5,166 nucleotides of DNA from Opitutia bacterium (GCA_003485955.1 DNHH01000083.1:3801-8966); one strand, 5' to 3'; shown: positions 1 to 5,166, counted from the stretch's first letter. The notes: generated from the letters alone by a model not told the origin. A program made the numbers and translations.

Positions 1-54
1 CTCAATCCATCCATCCTCGTCATCCGTAAGATTCGCGAGAAGGAGGGGAAATGA
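1..54 (+). CDS. C-terminal end of an upstream gene, product unknown (partial)
   Basis: Frame 1 is open from the window edge to a TGA at 52-54 and would encode a 17-residue basic tail ending in the residues IREKEGK. The TGA overlaps the ATG of the next gene in an ATGA arrangement (51-54), the classic layout of translationally coupled genes, which is the main reason to believe this frame is coding. The fragment is too short to assign to a family, and the gene could equally have another end if this frame is not used. The protein would need to be read from sequence to the left of the window. Confidence 0.55.
   Translation, partial: LNPSILVIRKIREKEGK
41..46 (+). promoter_or_regulatory. Shine-Dalgarno site of the M23 peptidase gene
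   Basis: AGGAGG, followed by two more G, lies four bases before the ATG at 51. It fixes the start together with an in-frame TAA at 27-29 that leaves no other start codon in between. The site sits inside the last codons of the upstream reading frame, consistent with coupled translation. It is the only strong ribosome binding site I can see in the window. Confidence 0.75.
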
Positions 55-1022
55 GGGTTGGCTTTTGCATACTGCTTTTAAGCAGTTACGGAGTCGCCAG
101 TGAGCTGACATGGCCAACACCGTCCGGACGCCCAACCAGCGGTAGCCTCAGTGACTTCATTCAGCCGACCATCTCTGGACGAACGGAATCAGGACTGTTT
201 GGCATGACCCGTAATGACGGCTCAAGGTTCCATGAAGGAATTGATATTCAACCAGGATGGGTCGATGCAAATAATGAACCTGTTGACCCTATCTCCGCGG
301 TAATGCCCGGTCAAATCGCTTACATCGAGCGGGCAGTACGCGGCCCTTATGGTCGCTATGTTGTCATCGAACATCCCACGGCCGAACTCCCTGTTTATAC
401 CCTCTACGCGCATCTAGCATCAATCGATGGTGGGATACGCGTTGGGGCTAACGTCGTCGCAGGCCAAGTCCTCGGCCGGATGGGTCACACCTCTGCAGGC
501 GTAGAACCTATTAGCGTCGATCGATCACATTTACATTTCGAAATAGGCCTGCGCCTCTCCGACAATTTCAATCGATGGTATAACCAACAACCTGAATTTC
601 GCGGAGACCCCAATATTCACGGAAATTATAACGGGCTTAATTTAGCAGGGTTCGATCCGCTGCCGATTTTGTTACGCTCACGAAGCGACTTCCACATGGT
701 GGTGAATAACCTGCCGAACGCGCTCGTGGTGGTTGCGCGCACCTCTTCTATCCCAGACTTTGTTCGCAGATACCCTCAACTCAGTTACGGCACAGCAAAA
801 AACGCCGCAGGGTGGCGTATTGACTTCACTTGGCACGGCCTACCACGTCGTTGGACAGCTTTAATGGCTGGTGACCCGACGATTCCACCCAGTGGTTGGA
901 GAATTGATCGTGTATACGAAAATTACCGGGATACCCTCGAACAACGTAAAATGCTCGAACCCGGCCGCACGATTCCCGGAGAGACCCTGCGCCGCACCAT
1001 GGGCGTCCTGCTGGGTACTTAA
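51..1022 (+). CDS. Secreted M23-family (LytM-type) zinc metallopeptidase
   Basis: Probable peptidoglycan endopeptidase, or a peptidase-fold regulator, exported to the periplasm or cell surface. Residues 1-17 look like a Sec signal peptide: Arg2, a hydrophobic core, and V-A-S before Glu18 as a likely signal peptidase I site. The M23 domain spans about residues 45-165. HEGID at 61-65 supplies zinc ligands His61 and Asp65, YAHL has His121, and HLHFE at 160-164 supplies His160 and zinc ligand His162. All canonical M23 active-site positions are present, so an active enzyme is expected. This contrasts with the degenerate LytM domains of EnvC and NlpD, which activate amidases. Residues about 200-323 follow the peptidase fold and match no domain I can name. 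There is no LysM or SH3 domain. The start is fixed by the Shine-Dalgarno site and an upstream in-frame stop at 27-29. The gene overlaps the preceding reading frame by four bases and converges on the yqgE/algH-like gene. The family call is firm; the substrate is inferred. Confidence 0.93.
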   Translation: MRVGFCILLLSSYGVASELTWPTPSGRPTSGSLSDFIQPTISGRTESGLFGMTRNDGSRFHEGIDIQPGWVDANNEPVDPISAVMPGQIAYIERAVRGPYGRYVVIEHPTAELPVYTLYAHLASIDGGIRVGANVVAGQVLGRMGHTSAGVEPISVDRSHLHFEIGLRLSDNFNRWYNQQPEFRGDPNIHGNYNGLNLAGFDPLPILLRSRSDFHMVVNNLPNALVVVARTSSIPDFVRRYPQLSYGTAKNAAGWRIDFTWHGLPRRWTALMAGDPTIPPSGWRIDRVYENYRDTLEQRKMLEPGRTIPGETLRRTMGVLLGT

Positions 1023-1023
1023 A

Positions 1024-1563
1024 TTAGTTTAAACCAAGATCACCAGGGGAGTCTGCGAGCAATCGTAAGTCAGGCCTTACACGCGTCATCCAGGCTTTCC
1101 AAAGCTCAACACCCTCGAGTCCATCAGCCAGACGGTCAAAGGCGTGTGTGACCCAAGCGTTGAGCCGTATTTCGTTCTCCAATTGCCCCGCAGTCCATCC
1201 GGCGTAGCCCACGTAGGCACGCAGGTGAAACTCTGGGTCGCTCGAGAGTTCAATGGCCTCTGATTCATCTAAACCGTAGCGGATACGTGCAGGGCCACGT
1301 GACGCAAAACGCCAGCCGCCAAAAGCCATTTGGTTAACGTTAACGGGTCCACCGATATGCAAGGGGACGGCTGCCAATGGGCCATCGCGAAAACGTTTTT
1401 CCACCTCACCCAACACACGATTTAATGGTCGATTTAGAATAACCCCGATAGCTCCATCGTCCACAGCGTGGCTATGCATGAGCACAACCGTTTGACAGAA
1501 GTTTGCCTCTGTCAGCGAGGGGTGTGCCAAAAGCACTTGTCCAGCGAGGCTACTATCCGCCAT
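1024..1563 (-). CDS. YqgE/AlgH family protein (UPF0301)
   Basis: A 179-residue protein of the UPF0301 family, whose best-known members are E. coli YqgE and Pseudomonas AlgH. The biochemical role of the family is not settled; AlgH was first named for an effect on alginate regulation, which should not be carried over here. Family signatures are visible in order: AGQVLLAHPSL at 7-17, GAIGVILNRP at 37-46, HIGGPV at 69-74, YVGYAGWTAGQLENEI at 117-132 and NAW at 135-137. Length is close to the E. coli protein (about 187 residues). There is no signal peptide or membrane segment, so it is cytoplasmic. It starts three bases after the stop of the dCMP deaminase gene (TAA-GCC-ATG) with no clear Shine-Dalgarno site, so translation probably depends on the upstream gene. 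It ends one base from the stop of the convergent M23 gene, and no terminator hairpin is visible there. Confidence 0.93.
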   Translation of the reverse strand: MADSSLAGQVLLAHPSLTEANFCQTVVLMHSHAVDDGAIGVILNRPLNRVLGEVEKRFRDGPLAAVPLHIGGPVNVNQMAFGGWRFASRGPARIRYGLDESEAIELSSDPEFHLRAYVGYAGWTAGQLENEIRLNAWVTHAFDRLADGLEGVELWKAWMTRVRPDLRLLADSPGDLGLN

Positions 1564-1566
1564 GGC

Positions 1567-2028
1567 TTAACCAAGTTTGCGCACCTTGACGCCAGACTGT
1601 GCAAATAACTCAGCGACCAAGGGGTCATTATGGTAGTCATGCCGGTAGCAAATTTCCGAAACGCCGGCTGCGGCTAAAATCTTGGTACAATTGATACACG
1701 GGAAGTGCGTGACATAACAAACCACGCCTTGCAACGACACCCCGCGTTTAGCGGCATCAGCGACGGCATTCTGCTCCGCATGGACGGTCGCCTGTTCGTG
1801 GCCTTCACGCATCTTCGAACTGTGAGGGGCACCCGGCAGGAATCCATTGTACCCAGCAGCAACGATACGGTTCGGGTGCTTACCAGAAGATACCATTAAG
1901 CAGCCAACATGCAGTCGTTCGCAGCTTGATCGCGTGCTTAAAAGCAAAGCTGTCGCCATGAAATAGTCGTCCCATGATGGACGTGCTACGCCTGAGACCA
2001 ACGCGTCTAATTTATCCGGCAGACTCAT
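1567..2028 (-). CDS. Deoxycytidylate (dCMP) deaminase family protein
   Basis: Zinc-dependent deaminase of the cytidine/deoxycytidylate deaminase fold, 153 residues, cytoplasmic. Its expected reaction is dCMP to dUMP, feeding thymidylate synthesis. The catalytic motif HAEQNAV at 83-89 gives zinc ligand His83 and proton-shuttling Glu85, and PCINC at 110-114 gives zinc ligands Cys111 and Cys114. The N-terminal part (RPSWDDYFM at 16-24, then STRSSCERLHVGCLMV at 31-46, and AAGYNGFLPG at 57-66) follows the ComEB/dCMP deaminase pattern rather than that of CDD or tRNA adenosine deaminase. Unusually, the G-x-x-H-C element common in this family reads GAPHS (66-70), and no cysteine lies just before the HAE motif, so an accessory structural metal site is probably absent. 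The start follows the menA stop by 21 bases with no clear Shine-Dalgarno site. The gene is probably co-transcribed with menA and the yqgE/algH-like gene. Family is firm; exact substrate is inferred. Confidence 0.88.
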   Translation of the reverse strand: MSLPDKLDALVSGVARPSWDDYFMATALLLSTRSSCERLHVGCLMVSSGKHPNRIVAAGYNGFLPGAPHSSKMREGHEQATVHAEQNAVADAAKRGVSLQGVVCYVTHFPCINCTKILAAAGVSEICYRHDYHNDPLVAELFAQSGVKVRKLG

Positions 2029-2049
2029 GATGGAAACATCCAGCGGAAG

Positions 2050-2994
2050 TCAGGGGTGGAGGCAAGCGGAGGTTACGCACAGCACCCCTGCCAGAAGCAA
2101 AACAAAGGCTGCTTGGCCGAGAAACGGAATATAGTCTACCGGCTGACGTGCTTGGCGAAAACGCCAATGACTCCAGAGTGCCACCGGCGTGAGGAGTAAG
2201 GGCAACCAACCAAAGACCCAGGTCAGACAGACGAGGCCAACGATTAAATTCAACAGGTGTAGCCAGCGCGCAAAACCTCGGCCATAGCGAACAACGGTGG
2301 TTCGTTTACCAGCGGCAGCATCGGTCTCCATATCGCGTGCATTATTCGCGAGCAGAATATTATCGGCGAGTAATCCGATACCGAGACCGGCAACAAGCAG
2401 GTCTCGGATAAGCACGGGCCAATGTGCCAAGGCAATCGCGGCGGATTCCTGCTCGCAGCAACATTTGATGGTTCCCTCATCGACCATAGCCATATGCAGC
2501 ACATAGCCGGTAAGAAAAGTCGCCTGCACGCCAAAGCAGGCCACGACGAAAACATCACCCAGACCAAGGTAGGCAAGCGGCGCAGGCCCGAGTGTATAAC
2601 CGACGGCAAGAAGCAAGGCGAGGACGCCAGCCACAAAGAGCCAAGGATCGGCGAACAATGCAAGTGGTGCGCCAACAAGGAAGGCGAGTGCACAGCAGGC
2701 GGCCGTCGCCCAGCCCATCGCACGGGCGGAGATGCGACCATTGGCGACCGCACGAGCGGGGCCGACGCGACCAACCTGATCTGTACCGCGCAGGCCATCG
2801 CCGAGATCATTCGCGAAGTTGCTGGCGATTTGGGCGAAGAGGGCGAAAGCCAGACAAAGTCCAATAATGGCCGGGGAGGCCTCGTGTAGCGTCCAATGCT
2901 GACTACAAGCCGCTGAAGCCACGGCGACGGGCACAGCAGCCGCAACGAGTGTGCGCGGACGAGCGGCGGCAATCCAATCACGTAACAATCCCAT
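2050..2994 (-). CDS. menA: 1,4-dihydroxy-2-naphthoate polyprenyltransferase (MenA-type, UbiA superfamily)
   Basis: Integral membrane prenyltransferase that attaches the isoprenoid tail to 1,4-dihydroxy-2-naphthoate in menaquinone synthesis. The first Asp-rich motif is SNFANDLGD at 58-66, followed by GTD at 70-72 and GRVGPARAVANGRIS at 75-89; this G-x-D-x-x-x-R-x-G-P stretch is typical of MenA rather than UbiA. The second motif is NNARDMETDAAAGKRT at 217-232. Hydrophobic stretches consistent with roughly eight or nine membrane helices run through the 314 residues, close to the usual length. An extra loop at about 171-190 between helices carries three adjacent cysteines (178-180). The start is well fixed: an in-frame TAA lies 11 codons upstream and no other start codon intervenes, although no Shine-Dalgarno site is visible. 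The gene lies downstream of the prepilin terminator and heads a tight cluster with the deaminase and yqgE/algH-like genes. No other men genes are in the window. A related UbiA-superfamily enzyme is possible but less likely. Confidence 0.87.
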   Translation of the reverse strand: MGLLRDWIAAARPRTLVAAAVPVAVASAACSQHWTLHEASPAIIGLCLAFALFAQIASNFANDLGDGLRGTDQVGRVGPARAVANGRISARAMGWATAACCALAFLVGAPLALFADPWLFVAGVLALLLAVGYTLGPAPLAYLGLGDVFVVACFGVQATFLTGYVLHMAMVDEGTIKCCCEQESAAIALAHWPVLIRDLLVAGLGIGLLADNILLANNARDMETDAAAGKRTTVVRYGRGFARWLHLLNLIVGLVCLTWVFGWLPLLLTPVALWSHWRFRQARQPVDYIPFLGQAAFVLLLAGVLCVTSACLHP

Positions 2995-3058
2995 ACAGGC
3001 AACTTGGTTAAAGAAACGAACTGCTTAAACCTAAAACCGTGGCTGAAACAATTTAGGC
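2995..3058 (-). promoter_or_regulatory. Leader of menA, presumed to contain its promoter
   Basis: Because a strong terminator closes the prepilin transcript just upstream, a promoter for menA and the two genes behind it should lie here or inside the prepilin gene. The best match I can find on the minus strand is TTGTTT (3051-3046), a 16-base spacer, and TTTAAG (3029-3024). This is a poor sigma-70-like match (3 of 6 and 4 of 6), so its position is a guess. No ribosome binding site or riboswitch-like fold is evident. Confidence 0.22.
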
Positions 3059-3087
3059 AAAAAAAAGCCCCGAACTTCGGGGCTTTC
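3059..3087 (-). terminator. Intrinsic terminator of the prepilin gene
   Basis: On the minus strand the sequence forms AAAGCCCCGAA and TTCGGGGCTTT around a single central base, a perfect inverted repeat (3064-3086) with a GC-rich core. The strand continues into T, making eight T in a row (3066-3059). In RNA the loop would open to about five bases. The T run lies on the minus-strand side, so it stops transcription coming from the prepilin gene, whose stop codon is about 20 bases upstream. It separates that gene from menA. Confidence 0.9.
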
Positions 3088-3092
3088 AAAAG

Positions 3093-3112
3093 ACTAAGCT
3101 CGGAGGCTTAGT
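3093..3112 (-). other. Small stem-loop spanning the prepilin stop codon
   Basis: ACTAAGC (3112-3106 read on the minus strand) and GCTTAGT (3099-3093) form a perfect 7-bp inverted repeat around a six-base loop. The prepilin TAA stop (3110-3108) lies in its first arm. It sits directly upstream of the terminator hairpin, so the mRNA would end in two stacked hairpins. It has no T run of its own. A role in protecting the 3' end is inference. Confidence 0.5.
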
Positions 3113-3830
3113 TCAAGGTGCAAAGGGCAGCGGTCGCAGGGATAGCGTCTGCGTAACTTGCGGAGGCAGAACCATCAGTGGTCTTCTGGAAGTAGTCAGA
3201 GCCAGCGGTCGTGGTATCTTTGACCCAAGCAACGTGTCCGTCTCCGTAGCAGATATGGCCACCTTCGATACCCCAGATGGAGTCGGTGTCACCTGCACCT
3301 GCTGCAGGCCAAGCACCAGCAGTGGTCAAACCGCGCGACCATGCAAAAGGAGTGTTTGTGCTACCAGCAAGGGTGCGTGAAGTTGGTGTGTAGGTATTCC
3401 ATGCAGGCTTACCTTGACCGATAGCAGTCGTCCATGAGGCACTCAGAGCGACGGTTGTACCAGTCTTAGTGATGACAGTCTTAGGAATGACAGTGATCGC
3501 TTCGGCAGCAAGGTCGGCGTCGACGAACCACAGTTCACCGGAGTCGAGGGATGCACCGTCAGCCAAAATTGCGGCGTAACCTGAAGTGCTCGTCGTGGTT
3601 GTCTTACCGCTCGACCATGCACCGGTACCGATATTGCGGGTACCACCAGCCCAATTCACATAAGCTTGGCCAATGCTGCGCACTTTATTGAGCGCACTGT
3701 TCTTCTTGGCGGATCGCATCACGCCTTGAATGCCAGGGAAGAGAACGGCTGCCAAAATGCCGATAATGGCAATAACGGTAAGCAGTTCGATGAGCGTAAA
3801 GCCCTTACGGTTGCGGATAGGTGAGTTCAT
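3108..3830 (-). CDS. Prepilin-type N-terminal cleavage/methylation domain protein (pseudopilin-like)
   Basis: A 240-residue precursor with a textbook type IV prepilin / type II secretion pseudopilin leader. The basic leader MNSPIRNRKG ends at Gly10, prepilin peptidase would cut before Phe11, and the mature protein starts FTLIELLTVIAIIGILAAVL, with the conserved Glu at mature position 5 (Glu15). After this helix the protein is rich in Thr, Ala, Ser and Gly. Residues 190-200 read GGHICYGDGHV, the C-terminal D-G-H motif found in large pseudopilin families of Verrucomicrobia, Lentisphaerae and Planctomycetes. The only two cysteines, Cys194 and Cys237, could form a disulfide enclosing the C-terminal region. 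No pilus assembly or secretion genes (ATPase, platform protein, peptidase) are nearby, so it is an orphan here and its filament partner is unknown. A run of eight C on the coding strand precedes the ATG by two bases and there is no Shine-Dalgarno site. A two-hairpin 3' end follows. Prepilin class is firm; function is not. Confidence 0.92.
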   Translation of the reverse strand: MNSPIRNRKGFTLIELLTVIAIIGILAAVLFPGIQGVMRSAKKNSALNKVRSIGQAYVNWAGGTRNIGTGAWSSGKTTTTSTSGYAAILADGASLDSGELWFVDADLAAEAITVIPKTVITKTGTTVALSASWTTAIGQGKPAWNTYTPTSRTLAGSTNTPFAWSRGLTTAGAWPAAGAGDTDSIWGIEGGHICYGDGHVAWVKDTTTAGSDYFQKTTDGSASASYADAIPATAALCTLN

Positions 3831-3832
3831 TA

Positions 3833-3840
3833 GGGGGGGG
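3833..3840. repeat. G8 homopolymer (C8 on the coding strand) next to the prepilin start
   Basis: Eight consecutive G on the plus strand end two bases before the prepilin ATG (read from the minus strand as C8-TA-ATG). It occupies the place where a Shine-Dalgarno site would be expected. It is noncoding, so length changes would alter the leader rather than the frame. The sequence is certain; any function is inference. Confidence 0.85.
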
Positions 3841-3848
3841 TAGTTAAA

Positions 3849-3879
3849 ATAATGTGACAGAAGTCAGGCAGTTGTTCAA
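3849..3879 (-). promoter_or_regulatory. Weak candidate promoter of the prepilin gene
   Basis: On the minus strand TTGAAC (3879-3874) and CATTAT (3854-3849) each match the sigma-70 hexamers at 4 of 6 positions, with a 19-base spacer, which is longer than ideal. If used, transcription would begin about at 3842, leaving a very short leader made mostly of the C8 run. The 79-base region between glyA and this gene contains no visible terminator hairpin, so read-through from glyA is the alternative. Confidence 0.25.
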
Positions 3880-3895
3880 AGCAAAAAATGTGACA
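3851..3895. repeat. Two copies of a 9-bp direct repeat between glyA and the prepilin gene
   Basis: AATGTGACA occurs at 3851-3859 and 3887-3895, so the copies start 36 bases apart; on the prepilin coding strand they read TGTCACATT. Each contains the partly symmetric core TGTnACA. The downstream copy overlaps the candidate -10 region, a position suited to a regulator binding site. No known regulator is assigned. Confidence 0.5.
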
Positions 3896-3909
3896 AATTA
3901 GGGACTTTT

Positions 3910-5166
3910 TCAGGCGTACGGGAGGGGGAAGGACTTGCACAGTTCTGAAGCAATCGCACTCCCAGCCGAGATTTTAAGCGGGTCTTGAGGCCCAGATAGC
4001 ACAATCGTGATAGCCTCGGCAATTTTGCGCATTTCCGCCTCACCCATACCCCGGGATGTTACTGCAGCGGTTCCCAGGCGTATACCACTGGCCTGGAAGG
4101 GACTACGGGTTTCATCGGGTACGGTATTCTTATTTGTAGTGATATGAGCGGCATCCAAGGCGACTTGGGCGTCCTTACCTGTCACATCAGGATGGCTGAC
4201 CCGAAGATCAAGCAAGCATAGGTGATTATCGGTACCCCCGCTCACGAGGCGGAAACCTTTTTCAGTTAAGGCATTTGCCAGCGCCTTGGAGTTCGCAACG
4301 ACCTGGGCGGCATAGAGTTTAAACTCAGGCTTCGCACATTCCGCAAAACAAACCGCCTTGGCCGCAATAACATGCTCCAAGGGGCCACCCTGGGTGCCAG
4401 GGAAGACAGCCGAGTCGATTGCCTTGGCATGTTCAGCCTTACAAAGAATCAGGCCACCACGGGGACCGCGGAGGGTCTTGTGCGTGGTTGTGGTTACAAA
4501 GTCAGCATGCGGAATCGGCGATGGGTGTACACCCGCGGCAACAAGTCCGGCGATGTGGGCAATGTCGGCGAGCAAGAGGGCCCCGTTCTCTTTTGCAATT
4601 TTACCAAAACGCTCGAAGTCGATGGTGCGAGCGTACGCCGAAGCACCTACGGTGATCATCTTCGGCTTCTCGCGACGTGCCATTTCAGCAACTTCATCGT
4701 AGTTGATACGGCCATCGGCACCGACGCCGTAGTGAACGGCCTTATAAAATTTTCCGGAGAAGTTAGCAGCGTTACCGTGCGTTAAGTGGCCGCCGTGGGA
4801 AAGATTCATCGTGAGGATCTTGTCACCAGGGACGAGGGTTGCTAAATAGACGGCAGCATTTGCTTGGCTACCCGAGTGTGGCTGGACGTTTGCATGATCA
4901 GCGCCGAACAGTTTCTTCGCACGGTCGATCGCAAGTTGCTCGACGATATCGACAAATTCGCAGCCACCATACCAGCGCTTACCGGGATAACCTTCGGCAT
5001 ACTTGTTCGTCAGGATGCTGCCCTGGGCCTCCATGATGGCGGGGAGCGTGAAGTTCTCGGAAGCGATCAGCTCGATGTGCGTCTGCTGACGCTTGAGCTC
5101 GGCCTTGATCAGGCGGTCGATCTCGGGGTCCAGCTGGGCGAGAGGGATGCGGCGAATGGCGGTCAT
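3910..5166 (-). CDS. glyA: Serine hydroxymethyltransferase
   Basis: Cytoplasmic pyridoxal-phosphate enzyme that interconverts serine plus tetrahydrofolate with glycine plus 5,10-methylene-tetrahydrofolate, the main source of one-carbon units. At 418 residues it matches the E. coli enzyme (417). Visible signatures are IELIASENF at 31-39, the substrate-site stretch NKYAEGYPGKRWYGG at 54-68 (with Tyr56 and Glu58), HSGSQAN at 97-103, DIAHIAGL at 201-208 (Asp201 and His204 contacting the cofactor), and TTTTHKTLRGPRGG at 225-238, in which Lys230 should form the Schiff base. Arg363 in GIRLGT binds the substrate carboxylate. No key residue is missing. The ATG is the last codon of the window, so its leader, ribosome binding site and promoter are not visible; a start further upstream cannot be excluded, but the length argues against it. 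The prepilin gene follows after 79 bases without an obvious terminator between them. Confidence 0.97.
   Translation of the reverse strand: MTAIRRIPLAQLDPEIDRLIKAELKRQQTHIELIASENFTLPAIMEAQGSILTNKYAEGYPGKRWYGGCEFVDIVEQLAIDRAKKLFGADHANVQPHSGSQANAAVYLATLVPGDKILTMNLSHGGHLTHGNAANFSGKFYKAVHYGVGADGRINYDEVAEMARREKPKMITVGASAYARTIDFERFGKIAKENGALLLADIAHIAGLVAAGVHPSPIPHADFVTTTTHKTLRGPRGGLILCKAEHAKAIDSAVFPGTQGGPLEHVIAAKAVCFAECAKPEFKLYAAQVVANSKALANALTEKGFRLVSGGTDNHLCLLDLRVSHPDVTGKDAQVALDAAHITTNKNTVPDETRSPFQASGIRLGTAAVTSRGMGEAEMRKIAEAITIVLSGPQDPLKISAGSAIASELCKSFPLPYA

Noticed and set aside
51..110. Possible lipoprotein signal in the M23 peptidase because of Cys6.
   Set aside because: The cysteine is too close to the N-terminus and lacks a lipobox before it; a signal peptidase I site after V-A-S fits better.
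1564..2052. menA, the deaminase gene and the yqgE/algH-like gene are all in the same reading frame, separated only by TGA plus 7 codons and by TAA plus one codon, suggesting a read-through fusion.
   Set aside because: Each protein is complete at normal family length with its own ATG, and three genes sharing a frame happens by chance about one time in nine. No recoding signal is visible.
2422..2889. Long open frames on the plus strand inside menA, one of 155 residues.
   Set aside because: They are rich in Arg, Gly and Lys in the way expected of the reverse strand of a GC-rich membrane-protein gene, resemble no family, and lie entirely within a well-supported gene.
2250..3089. A 279-residue minus-strand open frame overlapping menA in another frame.
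   Set aside because: It would run through the terminator and the menA leader, its sequence is low in recognisable structure and rich in Pro, Arg, Leu and Ser, and it is out of frame with the clear MenA motifs.
3229..3261. Strict H-x9-D-G motif of DUF1559-type proteins in the prepilin.
   Set aside because: His192 lies only four residues before Asp197-Gly198, so spacing does not fit; only the looser G-G-x5-D-G-H-V pattern is present.
4358..4785. Plus-strand open frames of 114 and 137 residues inside glyA.
   Set aside because: They are antisense shadows of a strongly conserved gene and show no domain.
1..5166. tRNA, rRNA, CRISPR arrays, insertion sequences, attachment sites, or a defence or other accessory gene cluster.
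   Set aside because: No cloverleaf-like stretch, regularly spaced repeats, transposase or integrase motifs, or terminal inverted repeats were seen; gene content is mainly core metabolism and envelope functions.

Overview
The window reads as an ordinary chromosomal segment of a bacterium, most likely a verrucomicrobium of the Opitutae type. That placement is inferred from three things: a single large pseudopilin-like protein with a G-G-x5-D-G-H-V motif near its C-terminus, a menaquinone-type prenyltransferase, and the general style of the proteins. No rRNA or marker tree supports it. Coding density is very high. There is no tRNA, rRNA, CRISPR array, transposase or other sign of a mobile element.

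Layout. On the left, the plus strand carries the last codons of an unidentified gene (1-54). Its stop overlaps the start of a secreted M23 (LytM-type) zinc peptidase gene (51-1022), which has a clear signal peptide and a complete set of active-site residues. This gene converges on the minus-strand genes, with one base between the two stop codons (base 1023).

All other genes lie on the minus strand. In transcription order from the right edge they are serine hydroxymethyltransferase (glyA, 3910-5166), a prepilin-type protein (3108-3830) followed by a strong intrinsic terminator (3059-3087), menA-like 1,4-dihydroxy-2-naphthoate prenyltransferase (2050-2994), a deoxycytidylate (dCMP) deaminase-family protein (1567-2028), and a YqgE/AlgH-family (UPF0301) protein (1024-1563). 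The last three are tightly packed, with gaps of 21 and 3 bases, and probably form one transcript. The terminator separates them from the pilin gene, so menA needs its own promoter.

How the genes relate. GlyA makes 5,10-methylene-tetrahydrofolate and dCMP deaminase makes dUMP. These are the two substrates of thymidylate synthase, but the genes are separated by two others and a terminator, so the link is metabolic rather than a demonstrated operon. MenA serves respiratory quinone synthesis. The M23 peptidase and the prepilin act at the envelope.

I see no convincing new multi-gene system. The spots most worth a second look are a run of eight G (C on the coding strand) two bases from the prepilin start codon, a 9-bp direct repeat in the same 79-base intergenic region, a Cys-rich extra loop in MenA, loss of the usual accessory cysteines in the dCMP deaminase, and an unassigned C-terminal region in the M23 peptidase.
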